Part shown: in pieces, positions 42,937 to 51,975 of the stretch
Position numbering within the stretch: position 1 is the first letter of the stretch
Layout: each line of letters begins with the position of its first letter
Source of the DNA: Hugenholtzia roseola DSM 9546
GTDB lineage: Bacteria > Bacteroidota > Bacteroidia > Cytophagales > Bernardetiaceae
Direction of reading: 5' to 3'
Length of the DNA stretch: 64,000 nucleotides
NCBI RefSeq assembly: GCF_000422585.1
Contig: NZ_KE383878.1
Coordinates: forward strand, 239,083 to 303,082
Made by a program: the position numbers and the translations under genes
The notes under the pieces: generated by a model
The model's database searches: none
The model's input: only the letters and a program-made list of their open reading frames with translations
What the model was told of the DNA's origin: nothing

Positions 42937-43177
42937 CAGTAGCATAAATGAAGTGAAACTTGGAAAGGTTTTGAGTTGGAATACCTATCTTGATAGAAGC
43001 TGTATTTCGAGTAAGCCCCCTATTAGTAGCTAAAAAAGATAAAAAATTTCGCCCTGCTGCCACAAAATCTCATTTTTTGCGTATTTTGGGTAAAAATAAG
43101 CCTTTCCTACCCCAAAAAAGCCCTACTTAGAGGTAGGTAGGAAAGGAAAAAATCATCTTTATTCCCCGTTCCGTACT

Positions 43178-43852
43178 ATGAACACAAAGACAAAAACGAC
43201 TATGAAAATGACGGCTGCACCGCACTTTTTTCGCCTCCTAAGCCTTTGCGTTATTTTTTTATGCCTACAAAATTACGCACTTTTGGCGCAGGAAGAAACC
43301 AACTTTGAAACCAAAAGCTCTTTATCTAAAAAGTCAAAATCGGAAAGCCCTTTACAACTGATGCACCAATTGGGCATTACTTATACCATTGCTACCTACC
43401 CCAATACCTCGAATACGATTTCGATGCTCACCTATCAGCCGCGCCTTCAACTTTTAGAAGGGGGTGATTATTTATCACTTTCGCTCAACGCGCCTATCGG
43501 CTTTGGCATTGGTTTTTATAGCGACAATTTCGGCAGAAACTACCTCGAAACAGGCTATGAAGTGGCACTTGTACCAACTTTTAATTTTGGCTTAGGAGCG
43601 ACCAAGCGCAGTGAGGGTTTTATTGGCGGCTACTTAGGAGCAGGCTATGGACTGAATAACACGCGTTTTCGCGTGCAAGACCAATGGGGCGTACTCAAAG
43701 TCAATGAAACGGTGCAGGGCGTGTATCTGCATGGCGGTATCGTCTTTTCTATCAACAACACCTCGCCTATTGCCTTAGGCGTTTATACCATTGCAGGCAG
43801 AACCACCACACGCCTCTATGGGATTAGGTTACAATATCTTTTAGGGTTTTAA
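43178..43852 (+). CDS. Outer-membrane beta-barrel protein
   Basis: 224 residues. The signal peptide ends NYALLAQ (about 39). A Ser/Lys-rich linker leads to short amphipathic strands (LMHQLGITYTIATYPNTSN, FGIGFYSDNFGRNYLE, GGYLGAGYGLNNTRF) and an ending strand LYGIRLQYLLGF with terminal Phe, as needed for BAM insertion. No specific family is recognised. The start could also be at 43202 or 43208. A hairpin terminator follows. Confidence 0.65.
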   Translation: MNTKTKTTMKMTAAPHFFRLLSLCVIFLCLQNYALLAQEETNFETKSSLSKKSKSESPLQLMHQLGITYTIATYPNTSNTISMLTYQPRLQLLEGGDYLSLSLNAPIGFGIGFYSDNFGRNYLETGYEVALVPTFNFGLGATKRSEGFIGGYLGAGYGLNNTRFRVQDQWGVLKVNETVQGVYLHGGIVFSINNTSPIALGVYTIAGRTTTRLYGIRLQYLLGF

Positions 43853-43895
43853 AAGCGAAAAAATTATTAAATACTAAAAATTTTAAATTAAAACT

Positions 43896-43926
43896 AAAAA
43901 AGCTAACTACTAAGTAGTTAGCTTTT
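43896..43926. terminator. Bidirectional terminator between convergent genes
   Basis: A stem AAAAAGCTAACTAC / GTAGTTAGCTTTTT with a three-base loop works on both strands. Confidence 0.85.
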
Positions 43927-43978
43927 TCTATTTTTCTACTAAACTATACAGTGGCTGCGACAACTAAAAGGTAATTTA

Positions 43979-44578
43979 TCAGAAATGAATACCCAAAGAA
44001 AGTTCGCCGTCAAAAGCAGAGCGAATACGAAAATCACGTTTATACCCATCTAAATCAAAGTTTGGCACTTCAATTTTTCCTGCTGTGTAGCGAAGAATAA
44101 AAGGATTAGAGTAACCAAAACGCCCCGTAATATTAATAAGTCTTAAAATTCTAATTCGTAACCCCAAATTGGGTGCTATAAGGAGAGCCTGACCGCGTAG
44201 TTTAGTGTCTTGCTTTTGCTCTTGTTCATCTAAAAACTCTATGGTTTCATAATAGTCCGAAAAGTTTGCAGTTAATCCAAGAAAAAAAGAAGTTCGTTTA
44301 GGGTGAAAATAACGCCTATAATTTGAAGCAACTAAAAAACCACGCCATCTTCCAGCAAAGCCCCAATTTCCATTGGCGTTAAGACTGTTTTTATTGCTTT
44401 GATACTCGTAATTTGCGGATAAACGCCCCATGAACAGTGGAAAAAAATTGAAACGTGCATTACTGCGTGTGTACTCTGGTTTTTTTTTCTCACCTTTTCT
44501 TTGAGCCTCCACGTTAAAGGCTATTAAAAGCAAAAAAATAGAAAAAAGAAATATAAACTTTTTTTTCATTAATTTCAT
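43979..44578 (-). CDS. Small outer-membrane protein, DUF3575-like
   Basis: 199 residues (196 if it starts at 44569). The signal peptide ends NVEAQ. The mature part is basic with alternating strands (ARFNFFPLFMGRLSANYEYQ, FLVASNYRRYFHPKRTSFFL, PNLGLRIRILRLINI) and ends GELSLGIHF. This pattern resembles DUF3575-type barrels. It starts two bases after the DUF2752 stop, so the two are translated from one transcript. Confidence 0.6.
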   Translation of the reverse strand: MKLMKKKFIFLFSIFLLLIAFNVEAQRKGEKKKPEYTRSNARFNFFPLFMGRLSANYEYQSNKNSLNANGNWGFAGRWRGFLVASNYRRYFHPKRTSFFLGLTANFSDYYETIEFLDEQEQKQDTKLRGQALLIAPNLGLRIRILRLINITGRFGYSNPFILRYTAGKIEVPNFDLDGYKRDFRIRSAFDGELSLGIHF

Positions 44579-44580
44579 AT

Positions 44581-44877
44581 TTATTTGTAAATATTTTTTC
44601 GTATTACTTTGATTTCTTTATACGCCTCCACAATCCAAAGCATAGCTATCAGTGGAAAGACGATAAAAATCAGCATATTATAGGCGAACGCAGATTCAAA
44701 ATCTCCATTTAAAAAATGCATGAAAGCACTTGTCATGCCACAAGCATAACATTCCGTGTCAAAAAAGACAACTGAAAGGCAAATGGAATCGCCTGTATCA
44801 AAAAAATCTATTGGCAAAAGTAACAGCACAATAGAAATAATAACCCTGCAAGTAAGTTTTATAAGAGACCAATACAT
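44581..44877 (-). CDS. DUF2752 membrane protein
   Basis: 98 residues, with two to three membrane helices. The signature ECYACGMTSAFMHFLNGDFE, then SAFAYN, matches the DUF2752 pattern CxxCGxTxA...GxxxxAxxxN. The function is unknown; Bacteroidota and actinobacterial genomes often keep it beside TM2-domain genes, as here. Confidence 0.8.
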   Translation of the reverse strand: MYWSLIKLTCRVIISIVLLLLPIDFFDTGDSICLSVVFFDTECYACGMTSAFMHFLNGDFESAFAYNMLIFIVFPLIAMLWIVEAYKEIKVIRKNIYK

Positions 44878-44890
44878 TTTATTTTTATTT

Positions 44891-44924
44891 AAAAAGAGTT
44901 TATTAAAAATAATAAACTCTTTTT
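44891..44924. terminator. Hairpin between TM2 and DUF2752 genes
   Basis: A stem AAAAAGAGTTTATT / AATAAACTCTTTTT with A/T tracts at both sides. It may end most TM2 transcripts or limit readthrough to the DUF2752 gene. Confidence 0.75.
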
Positions 44925-44936
44925 GTAAAAAAAATA

Positions 44937-45458
44937 TTAAATATCAAACGTTTTATCGTAAGGCTTGCCATTAGGCTTCAATGTTCCCATAACAATACGA
45001 ACTATATCTATGATAGCCCAAATGCCACAACCACCACCAGTTAATAGTTGTACAATTCCTTGCCAAGTGTAGCCCAAGTAAAAACGGTGTATTCCCAGAC
45101 CTCCCAAAAAAACAGCGAGGATAAGAGCAACTGTTTGCGACTTTTCACCCTTATTTGCGGTTTTTTTGTCATGCTTAGAGATAGTTTGTATTTTTTTTCC
45201 AAAAACTTTTAATGCAACTTTTTCTTTAAAAGTAAGTTTTTCTCCCTTAACATTTTCTGCTATTTTCTTTAATTCTTTATTATTTAAAGATTTTGCAGAA
45301 GATTTATCTTCGACAACAAGATTAAGAGGAGTTTCAACTTTTCTAACGAAATCTTTACTGTTTTTCTCCTCTTTTTTAATAGATGGAGCTGTCGCAGAAG
45401 TGAAAAGGAACATAAATACCAAAGAGCCAATAAGAGTTAGAAGATAATTTTTGTTCAT
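44937..45458 (-). CDS. TM2-domain protein
   Basis: 173 residues. A signal-like N-terminal helix (LLTLIGSLVFMFLFTSATA) precedes a Lys/Glu-rich region (about 30-110). The TM2 domain (about 115-165) follows: SQTVALILAVFLGGLGIHRF, then YLGYTWQGIVQLLTGGGCG and IDIVRIVMG. The role of TM2 proteins in bacteria is unknown. Start 45458 is set by the signal helix. The promoter overlaps that of the divergent XRE regulator. Confidence 0.88.
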   Translation of the reverse strand: MNKNYLLTLIGSLVFMFLFTSATAPSIKKEEKNSKDFVRKVETPLNLVVEDKSSAKSLNNKELKKIAENVKGEKLTFKEKVALKVFGKKIQTISKHDKKTANKGEKSQTVALILAVFLGGLGIHRFYLGYTWQGIVQLLTGGGCGIWAIIDIVRIVMGTLKPNGKPYDKTFDI

Positions 45459-45531
45459 GGTAAGAAGGATTGTTTTTTGACTGCCTACTCTCTTGCTTTT
45501 CGGCTTCCGCATTTAAACAATTTTTTTTTCC

Positions 45532-45577
45532 TTGTTTAACATTGCAAAATTATCTATATTTGCTGTTGGTTCTTACA
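45532..45577. promoter_or_regulatory. Overlapping divergent promoters (XRE gene and TM2 gene)
   Basis: Plus strand: TTG (45532-45534), 20-base spacer, TATATTTG (45555-45562). Minus strand: TAATTTTG (45552-45545), with TTG opposite 45576-45578 upstream. The boxes interleave, so the two polymerases would compete and one regulator could control both. Confidence 0.65.
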
Positions 45578-45609
45578 AACTACTATTCACTTTTTTACCA
45601 ACTTTCAAG

Positions 45610-46020
45610 ATGAATACCGAAAAAGATTTGACCATAGGACAAAAAATCAAGGAGTTAAGGGTAAGAAAAGGCTACTCACAAGAAGTGATGGCAGACTTAC
45701 TCGAAATGACTACAAATGGCTACGCCAAAATAGAGCAAGACAAAACGCCAAATTTGAGCATCAAGCGTTTGGAACAAATAGCAGAAGTTTTAGATAGCAA
45801 TATCTTTGAGCTATTAAGTTTGGGTGAAAAAAACACCTATTACATAGGCACACAAACAGGTGGAAATTCAGGATTTCACTATACCATTCACCAAAATTTT
45901 CCCAAAGAATATCAAAGAATAGAAAGCGAAAATATATTTTTAAAAGAAAAAATAGTATTACTTGAAGATAAAATAAAAAATTTAGAACAAATTTTAAAAT
46001 TAACTGAAACAAAAGGTTAA
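45610..46020 (+). CDS. XRE-family regulator with coiled-coil tail
   Basis: 136 residues. Residues 9-65 are an HTH_3 domain: IGQKIKELRVRKGYSQEVMA, DLLEMTTNGYAKIEQDKTPN. A Tyr/Thr/Gly-rich linker leads to a C-terminal coiled coil (about 100-133, YQRIESENIFLKEKIVLLED, KIKNLEQIL) that probably dimerises. It is divergent from the TM2 gene with overlapping promoters, so a likely regulator of itself and that gene. Start 45610 lies after the promoter boxes; the longer frame from 45532 would overlap them. Confidence 0.85.
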   Translation: MNTEKDLTIGQKIKELRVRKGYSQEVMADLLEMTTNGYAKIEQDKTPNLSIKRLEQIAEVLDSNIFELLSLGEKNTYYIGTQTGGNSGFHYTIHQNFPKEYQRIESENIFLKEKIVLLEDKIKNLEQILKLTETKG

Positions 46021-46087
46021 AGACTCATTTCTTCGCCTTTGTTGCGTCTTTGTACTCTACCAAGAGCGGGGAAACCTAACCCAAGCC

Positions 46088-46168
46088 CCTTTTTTATTTC
46101 AATCGCACTTCGGACAAGGCAATGCCTTGTCCCTACATTCGAACCTAATTTTTAGAATTTAACATTAC
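46088..46168. repeat. Dispersed MITE-like repeat, partial copy
   Basis: It has the right-hand part: TTTTTTATTTCAATCGCAC, the perfect palindrome GGACAAGGCA/TGCCTTGTCC, and AGAATTTAACATTAC. The left half is absent. Confidence 0.65.
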
Positions 46169-46178
46169 TGCTATCATA

Positions 46179-46204
46179 GTAGCGCGAAGCTTCAGCTTCG
46201 CAAG
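46179..46204. repeat. Short REP-like palindrome (GTAGC family)
   Basis: GTAGCGCGAAGCTTCAGC, then TTCGCAAG. With the MITE fragment beside it, this is all I see in the 341-base gap before the oxygenase gene. Confidence 0.5.
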
Positions 46205-46361
46205 TATGACTTACTGCCTCTCCTTGTTAGGGTTGTTTTATTTTTCGTAAAAAAGATAGAACAGACTGCTAAAAATTGCAGTAAAAACAATATCTTAGCG
46301 TCTGACTTTTATTTTGCTTGCACTTTCCTACGACTTTCTTATTTTTAGCTATCCTACAAAA

Positions 46362-48638
46362 ATGAACCAAATACACACAACACCTATCCATAAGACAGAT
46401 GCTTACCCCAAACGCCCTTTGGTTTCTTCCACACGCGAGAGCCTTCAACTGACCTTAGAGGTCAAATCGGGCGCACTACCCGACGATTTATATGGCTATG
46501 TCTTTATCAATACGCCCAACGGTACGGTCAATTCTGCCCTGCCCTACCCCAAGACACACCCCGACGGCAGCCCTAATCAGGAGTACAGTTCCCCTATTTT
46601 AGGGGGCGCAGGCTATATTTTCAAATTCGACCTCAATGAAGTGGGCAAAATTAGCCTGCAATCGAATTTATTGAAGCCCCCCTCCTACTATGCAGACGAG
46701 GCGACCAAGTACGGCACGCGCCTACACAAACTTTTTGGTTTTCGCAATATGGGCATTGCACGCCTATCCTTTGCCTTAGGTGCTGCCGAGCAAATTGGCA
46801 CTGCCGTTATTCCCGTCAAGTTTAAAAATGACGACTATGTGCGCCTATTCGCTACCGCCGATTTAGGGCGTGCCTATGAATTTGATGCCCAAACTTTGCA
46901 GGTAACACAGCCTTTGGGCAAACTCAAAGACTATGTAGCCGCCACTCCGCCTATCGTGCCATGGGTCTTCAAACTGATACAAGGCACTGCACACCCAACT
47001 TTCGACCCCAAGACACAGGAATTTTTTACCGTCAATTATACCAAAGCCGTCAAGACACTTTTGGAGGCTTCAGGGGTGCTACTGCTACTACGCCGCAATC
47101 CCGACTTAGTAGAAAAACTCATAGAGGAGGCGATTGCAGAAATGGAAGCCGAAGGCGAAAACACTGCCAAGCCCAATTTTGAACGCTTCTTTAAAAGAGT
47201 AGAAAAGAAAATTGCGCAACGAAACCGAAAAAGCCTACTCCACTGGTGGCTCGAAAAAATGATGCGCCTTTTTAAAAAGAAGACCACTCTACAAGATTCG
47301 CTCTACCTATTGCGCTTTACCGACCGCAACCGCCACCAACGCTGGCGTATCGTAGATGAAAAAGGCGAAAATATCACCATCTGGCAGTGCATGCACCAAA
47401 CAAGTTTGAGCCAAGACTACATCATTTTGATAGATGCCGCCTTCAAACTCTCCTTAGATGTTTTGATGAACAACCCTTTTCCCAACAACGAAAAAATAAA
47501 CGCCTTCCTACGCCAACTCACGACCAAACCGCAGATGGCAAATACCCCCCTTTATCTTATCAAGAGAAGCGATTTGGTAGCGGAAAATCAGACCGTTGTG
47601 GCGAAAAAAATCACCTTAGAGCCTGAATTTATACACTTTACCGCCAATTACAACAACGACCAAAATCTCATCACACTTTATACTGCCTCCAATGCCGCCG
47701 CTTGTTTGGCTGAATGGGTGCGTTATTACGACAAACTATTTCCCGAAAGCCCAATAGAAGCAGGGACAGAGGGTATTCTCTGTGTAGGCTCGATGGACGT
47801 AGGTAGGGTAGGAAAAATAGTCATCGACGGCGAAACGGCGACCATTAAATCGCAAACCCTTATCCATAAAACGGGCAATTTGGAGGCACTCGAAGCCACC
47901 GAACCCCCCTTCGAGGGCGAAGAGCCGCCCCAAGATTTGGGAGCGCACACTTGGTTAGCAGGCTTTTATACCTTTCGCGACTTTATTTCTCCACACAAAA
48001 CCGTTGAGGAAATTAAAAATATCTATTGGCAATTTGGCGCACTCGAACAACGCCGCCTTACCCACTTCATCTACCAACTCTATAAAGACTATCCCAATCG
48101 TATTGTAGAGGCTGAAAAGGTCAAGGCTTATAGCGAAAAGGGGATTCCGTTGCAAATCGCACGCCTTAATACCGAGCGCATGGAAATCGAGGACTACTAC
48201 CAATTTCCGCCCAACTACACCTTAGGCGCGATACAATTTGTGCCACGAAAAAGAGAAAGTCCAGACCCCGAAAACGACCCCAGCACAGATGGCTATCTCT
48301 TTACCACCATGATAAATGGCATAGAAGAAGAAGGCGAAGGGCTAAATTATTTGCGCGAAGTTTGGCTCTTTGATGCCCGCAACCTGAAAAAAGGTGCGAT
48401 TTGTATTCTTAGTCACCCCGAATTTAACTTCGGCTTTACCCTTCACCCCCTTTGGGTAGCTGATATAAAAAGCAGTGCAGAAAAAGGCGACCTCAAAACC
48501 GAGTATGAGGAAATTATCCAAACCTTAGAAACGGACATCAAACAAGACGTGCAAACGCTTTTTGAAGAGGAGATTTATCCTAACTTCAATAAAAATCTGA
48601 CTTGGCACAGAAAGCTAAGAGCCGCCCTTGGGGTTTAA
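46362..48638 (+). CDS. Carotenoid oxygenase (RPE65/CCD family), long form
   Basis: 758 residues; typical bacterial members have about 480-500. The four Fe(II)-binding His are visible: H211 (GTAHPTFDP), H345 (CMHQTSLSQDY), H425 (FIHFTANY) and H695 (FTLHPLWVA). The N-terminal LPDDLYGYVFINTPNG region fits the family. There are extra segments: about 100 residues rich in Glu/Lys between H211 and H345 (about 230-315), and about 200 more residues than usual between H425 and H695. It would cleave a carotenoid or a stilbene-like double bond with O2; the substrate is unknown. Pigmentation is common in this group. Start 46362 is preferred to 46314. Confidence 0.88.
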   Translation: MNQIHTTPIHKTDAYPKRPLVSSTRESLQLTLEVKSGALPDDLYGYVFINTPNGTVNSALPYPKTHPDGSPNQEYSSPILGGAGYIFKFDLNEVGKISLQSNLLKPPSYYADEATKYGTRLHKLFGFRNMGIARLSFALGAAEQIGTAVIPVKFKNDDYVRLFATADLGRAYEFDAQTLQVTQPLGKLKDYVAATPPIVPWVFKLIQGTAHPTFDPKTQEFFTVNYTKAVKTLLEASGVLLLLRRNPDLVEKLIEEAIAEMEAEGENTAKPNFERFFKRVEKKIAQRNRKSLLHWWLEKMMRLFKKKTTLQDSLYLLRFTDRNRHQRWRIVDEKGENITIWQCMHQTSLSQDYIILIDAAFKLSLDVLMNNPFPNNEKINAFLRQLTTKPQMANTPLYLIKRSDLVAENQTVVAKKITLEPEFIHFTANYNNDQNLITLYTASNAAACLAEWVRYYDKLFPESPIEAGTEGILCVGSMDVGRVGKIVIDGETATIKSQTLIHKTGNLEALEATEPPFEGEEPPQDLGAHTWLAGFYTFRDFISPHKTVEEIKNIYWQFGALEQRRLTHFIYQLYKDYPNRIVEAEKVKAYSEKGIPLQIARLNTERMEIEDYYQFPPNYTLGAIQFVPRKRESPDPENDPSTDGYLFTTMINGIEEEGEGLNYLREVWLFDARNLKKGAICILSHPEFNFGFTLHPLWVADIKSSAEKGDLKTEYEEIIQTLETDIKQDVQTLFEEEIYPNFNKNLTWHRKLRAALGV

Positions 48639-48749
48639 ATGCCATTCAAACAGTGTTTGAAAATAGAGCGCACAACCTACTAAAAGGAACTTTGGCATTT
48701 TTCCTAAAAATCAAGCCCTAAGTAGTGTAAAGTCTATCGCTTAGAAAAA

Positions 48750-48793
48750 CAAAAATTTCGTATCGCGCAGGTCTGCCCTTTGCGATACGAAAT
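48750..48793 (-). terminator. Terminator of ftsK
   Basis: A perfect 12-pair stem ATTTCGTATCGC / GCGATACGAAAT is followed on the minus strand by TTTTGTTTTT. Confidence 0.75.
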
Positions 48794-48821
48794 AAATTGA
48801 ATATCTAAATCAGCATACAAG

Positions 48822-51644
48822 CTAAAACACATCATTTTCACCCTCTTCCATTTCCTCCTCTTCGGGTTCGTCCTCTGGCAGGGGATAGGCGGCAGGGAAG
48901 CCCTGCTGTTCGGCGATATATTTACAGACGCTTTCTACTTCGGGGGTGTCTAAAAAGGCACATTGTAGTCGTAAAATGTCTGAACCATTGGAAAGCAGCA
49001 TATCGCCTTGTCCGATAAGTTGCTCTGCACCGCTGGCATCTAAGATGATGCGCGAATCTATTTTGGAAGTTACGCGGAAAGCCATACGCGCAGGGAAGTT
49101 TGCCTTGATAATCCCTGTTACGACATTAACCGAAGGGCGTTGGGTCGCGACAACTAAGTGAATCCCTATGGCACGCGCCATCTGTGCCAAACGCGCAATG
49201 GGTTTTTCGGCGGCTTTTCCTGCAATAATCATCAAATCGGCAAGCTCATCAATAACCAAAACGATATAAGGAAGGAAGCGATGATGCTGGTCTTCTTCTA
49301 AAAGCCCTGCCAAAAATTTAGCATTGTACTCGCGTACATTCCTACAATCGGCATCGCGAAGTAAATCGTAGCGCAAGTCCATTTCTTTGCAAAGTGCTTC
49401 TAAGGTCTTGACCGCCATAGCAGGGTCGGTAACGATAGGGTCGGTATTGGGCAAGTGCGCCAAATAATGTTTCTCTAACTTTGAAAAAAGCGAAAACTCT
49501 ACCTTTTTAGGGTCTATCATGACGAATTTTATTTCGTCGGGGTGGCGTTTGTAGAGCAAAGATGCCAAAATGACATTGATACCTACCGATTTTCCTTGCC
49601 CCGTTGCGCCGCCAATAAGCAGGTGCGGCATCTTGGTTAGGTCGGCTACAAAGACCTCATTGGAGATAGTTTTACCCAAAAGTAGGGGTAGTTCTTTTTT
49701 GGTGTGTTGGAAAGCTGGCGTTTCTACTAACGCCCTAAAAGGGACAATTTCGCGGTTTTTATTCGGTACTTCTATGCCGATAGTGCCTTTGCCCGGCATA
49801 GGGGCGATAATGCGAATCCCCAAAGCGGAAAGATTAAGGGCAATATCGTCGCCCAAGTTGCGAATTTGGGAAATCTTGACCCCTTCGGCAGGTACAATTT
49901 CGTAGAGCGTAACAGTAGGCCCTACCTCTGCCGTTATTTTTTTGATGCGAATTTTGAAGTTTTCCAACGTCTGAACAATCCTATTCTTGACGTTTTCCAA
50001 ATCTTCCCTATCTATCGGCACTTGCTTTGCGCCATGTGTTTCCAAAATGGTAGTAGGCGGGAGTTGGTAGTCCTTCAAAATGCCGCGTGGGTCGCGATAA
50101 AAAACAGGCACTTCGGGCTGTTTCTTTGTGTTTTTCTCCTCTATTTGAGGCTTTTGCTGCACCAAAAGCGAAGCGGCGGCTTCCTCGTCGGTGGCGGATT
50201 CTGCCTCATCGTCTTGGGTAGGAAAATCCTCTTTTGGTCTGTTTTTGAGGGTAAATTCGGCGGGCGCACTTTGGGCATTGACTTTTTCGTTTGCCTCCCT
50301 GACAATATTAGCGGTCGGATTTTGAGTTGGCTCTTCCTGTGCCTCCTTGATTTGGGCTTCTAATTGCTGCTCGAAAGTGGGTTCTTTTTCGCGCTCTTCG
50401 TCCTTTTTGGGGTTGAAAATACCACTAAGCCAGCCCTTTCCTTTTTCCGTTTTGGGCAAATCTTTTGGGGTAGTTTCTTTGGATTGAAAGCCTATTTTTT
50501 TGCCTACAAAATCTTCCTCTAAGGGCTTTTCTGGCTTTTTCTGACCTGCTTTCTCAACATTATCTACCGTCTTTTGTGTATTTTCGGGCGTAGAAATGGG
50601 GCGTGTGGTGGTGTCTTTTTTGGGGTTAGATTTGTTTTCTGTTTTATTTTCTGACTTACTTTCTGTTTTATTTTTCGGATTGCCCTGCTGATTGTCAAGC
50701 GATTTTATAGGATTCTTGTTGTCGTCTTGTGCCTTTTGTGGCTTTTCATTCTGACCCAATAGCGGATTTTGAGTAAAAAGAGCAGCCTTTTTATCAGGAT
50801 TTGCAGGGCTTCTTTCCTTCTTCGGATTTTGGGTACTATCCTGTTCTTGTAAATCGGTGTTGTTTTTTTCTGCTGTGGCTCGCGTCTTTTGGGTTTCGAA
50901 AGGGAGGTCGTCTTGGTCAAAGGCAGGATTTTTTCGCGCTTGTTCGGTCTTGCGGCTTCCCAAATTGCGCAGGGTTTGGAAATTTTGTTGGGAATCTTGC
51001 CAAAGGCTATTCCATTCTTCTTTGTAGAAGAAACCAAAAAGGGCTGCCGAAAAAATAAGCAATAAAGGCGTGCCTACGCCTATCATATCGCTCAAAAGGG
51101 CTGCCACATGATAGCCAAAACTGCCACAGAAAAATGCCCATTGTGGCTGACTATCAAAAAGATAGACCCCATATCCTAATAAAATACTACCCCAAATAAG
51201 CAAAAAAAGTGAGGGTATGCTAATGATACGAAACTTGCGCCATTGGTATCCGAAAGCAAAAATCCAACCTGCATAAAAAAGCAGCGACGGCAAAATGAGC
51301 AGCGAACCTACCCCAAAGAGCGAATAAATAAAGAGATGGGCAAGCAACGCACCTGTCAGCCCTACCCAATTTTCGGCTTCTCTGCCTGCCTCGGTGGGCA
51401 GGGTGCTAAAAAAGTTTTCGGCTATGCTTTGGTCGGCTTTTCCCGTCCAAAAGAAAGACACAAAGGAGAGGAGCAAAAAGAGCGAAAAAGCAATCAGACC
51501 CAAGCCCAAGAGCAAGCGCAAACGGCGGTCTTGCAAGGCAGCCAAGAACGCAAAGCGTGTGGGCGACGTTTGTGAAGCCGTTGAGGTGCTATGATTGGGA
51601 CGCAAAGGCTCATTGCCGCGATAGGTGTTTTTTTCAAAACTCAT
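48822..51644 (-). CDS. ftsK: FtsK/SpoIIIE-type DNA translocase without gamma domain
   Basis: 940 residues. Four membrane helices (about 30-200) anchor it at the septum. A low-complexity linker (about 215-480) is rich in Lys/Asn/Thr/Glu. The motor has an alpha domain (about 520-640), Walker A GGATGQGKSVG (678-688) and Walker B VLVIDELADL (796-805). The protein ends in an acidic tail (LPEDEPEEEEMEEGENDVF) soon after FLDTPEVESVCKYI. The usual winged-helix gamma domain (LKLGYNRAG...), which reads KOPS and activates XerCD, is absent, and no frameshifted copy is found downstream. Start 51644 (MSFEKNTYRG) is preferred to 51710. It diverges from icd. Confidence 0.9.
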   Translation of the reverse strand: MSFEKNTYRGNEPLRPNHSTSTASQTSPTRFAFLAALQDRRLRLLLGLGLIAFSLFLLLSFVSFFWTGKADQSIAENFFSTLPTEAGREAENWVGLTGALLAHLFIYSLFGVGSLLILPSLLFYAGWIFAFGYQWRKFRIISIPSLFLLIWGSILLGYGVYLFDSQPQWAFFCGSFGYHVAALLSDMIGVGTPLLLIFSAALFGFFYKEEWNSLWQDSQQNFQTLRNLGSRKTEQARKNPAFDQDDLPFETQKTRATAEKNNTDLQEQDSTQNPKKERSPANPDKKAALFTQNPLLGQNEKPQKAQDDNKNPIKSLDNQQGNPKNKTESKSENKTENKSNPKKDTTTRPISTPENTQKTVDNVEKAGQKKPEKPLEEDFVGKKIGFQSKETTPKDLPKTEKGKGWLSGIFNPKKDEEREKEPTFEQQLEAQIKEAQEEPTQNPTANIVREANEKVNAQSAPAEFTLKNRPKEDFPTQDDEAESATDEEAAASLLVQQKPQIEEKNTKKQPEVPVFYRDPRGILKDYQLPPTTILETHGAKQVPIDREDLENVKNRIVQTLENFKIRIKKITAEVGPTVTLYEIVPAEGVKISQIRNLGDDIALNLSALGIRIIAPMPGKGTIGIEVPNKNREIVPFRALVETPAFQHTKKELPLLLGKTISNEVFVADLTKMPHLLIGGATGQGKSVGINVILASLLYKRHPDEIKFVMIDPKKVEFSLFSKLEKHYLAHLPNTDPIVTDPAMAVKTLEALCKEMDLRYDLLRDADCRNVREYNAKFLAGLLEEDQHHRFLPYIVLVIDELADLMIIAGKAAEKPIARLAQMARAIGIHLVVATQRPSVNVVTGIIKANFPARMAFRVTSKIDSRIILDASGAEQLIGQGDMLLSNGSDILRLQCAFLDTPEVESVCKYIAEQQGFPAAYPLPEDEPEEEEMEEGENDVF

Positions 51645-51707
51645 AGAAGATGGGTAGCCTAAACAGAAAAGAAAATCAAACAGAAAATAAAAATAGGGTT
51701 TAGGTTT

Positions 51708-51715
51708 CAAAGTTA
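51708..51715 (-). promoter_or_regulatory. -7 box of ftsK
   Basis: Minus-strand TAACTTTG (51715-51708), 64 bases before the ATG. It shares the 331-base gap with the icd promoter. Confidence 0.4.
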
Positions 51716-51924
51716 GGTTTTATTTGGCAATTTTCCTAAGTCGGGGCGGCTTATCCTGCAAAAAAGCTACTTCGGATAGGTTTCGCGCTCCTTTTTTAGA
51801 CAAAAAGCCTGCTTTTGCACTTTTGGATAGAAATTTTATCGAAAAGCTATTCCATTTTAACGAACTTTCTAAAAAAGAGCCGCTTTTCTTGCATTTCCGC
51901 TTTTCTTTTGCCTACAAAAGTTTA

Positions 51925-51932
51925 TACCTTTG
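51925..51932 (+). promoter_or_regulatory. -7 box of icd
   Basis: TACCTTTG, 44 bases before the icd ATG. The nearest TTG (51908-51910) is slightly close, with a spacer of 14. Confidence 0.5.
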
Positions 51933-51975
51933 CGCGTTGAAAATTTTATCTTCATCTATCAGACAGAACAGAAAA

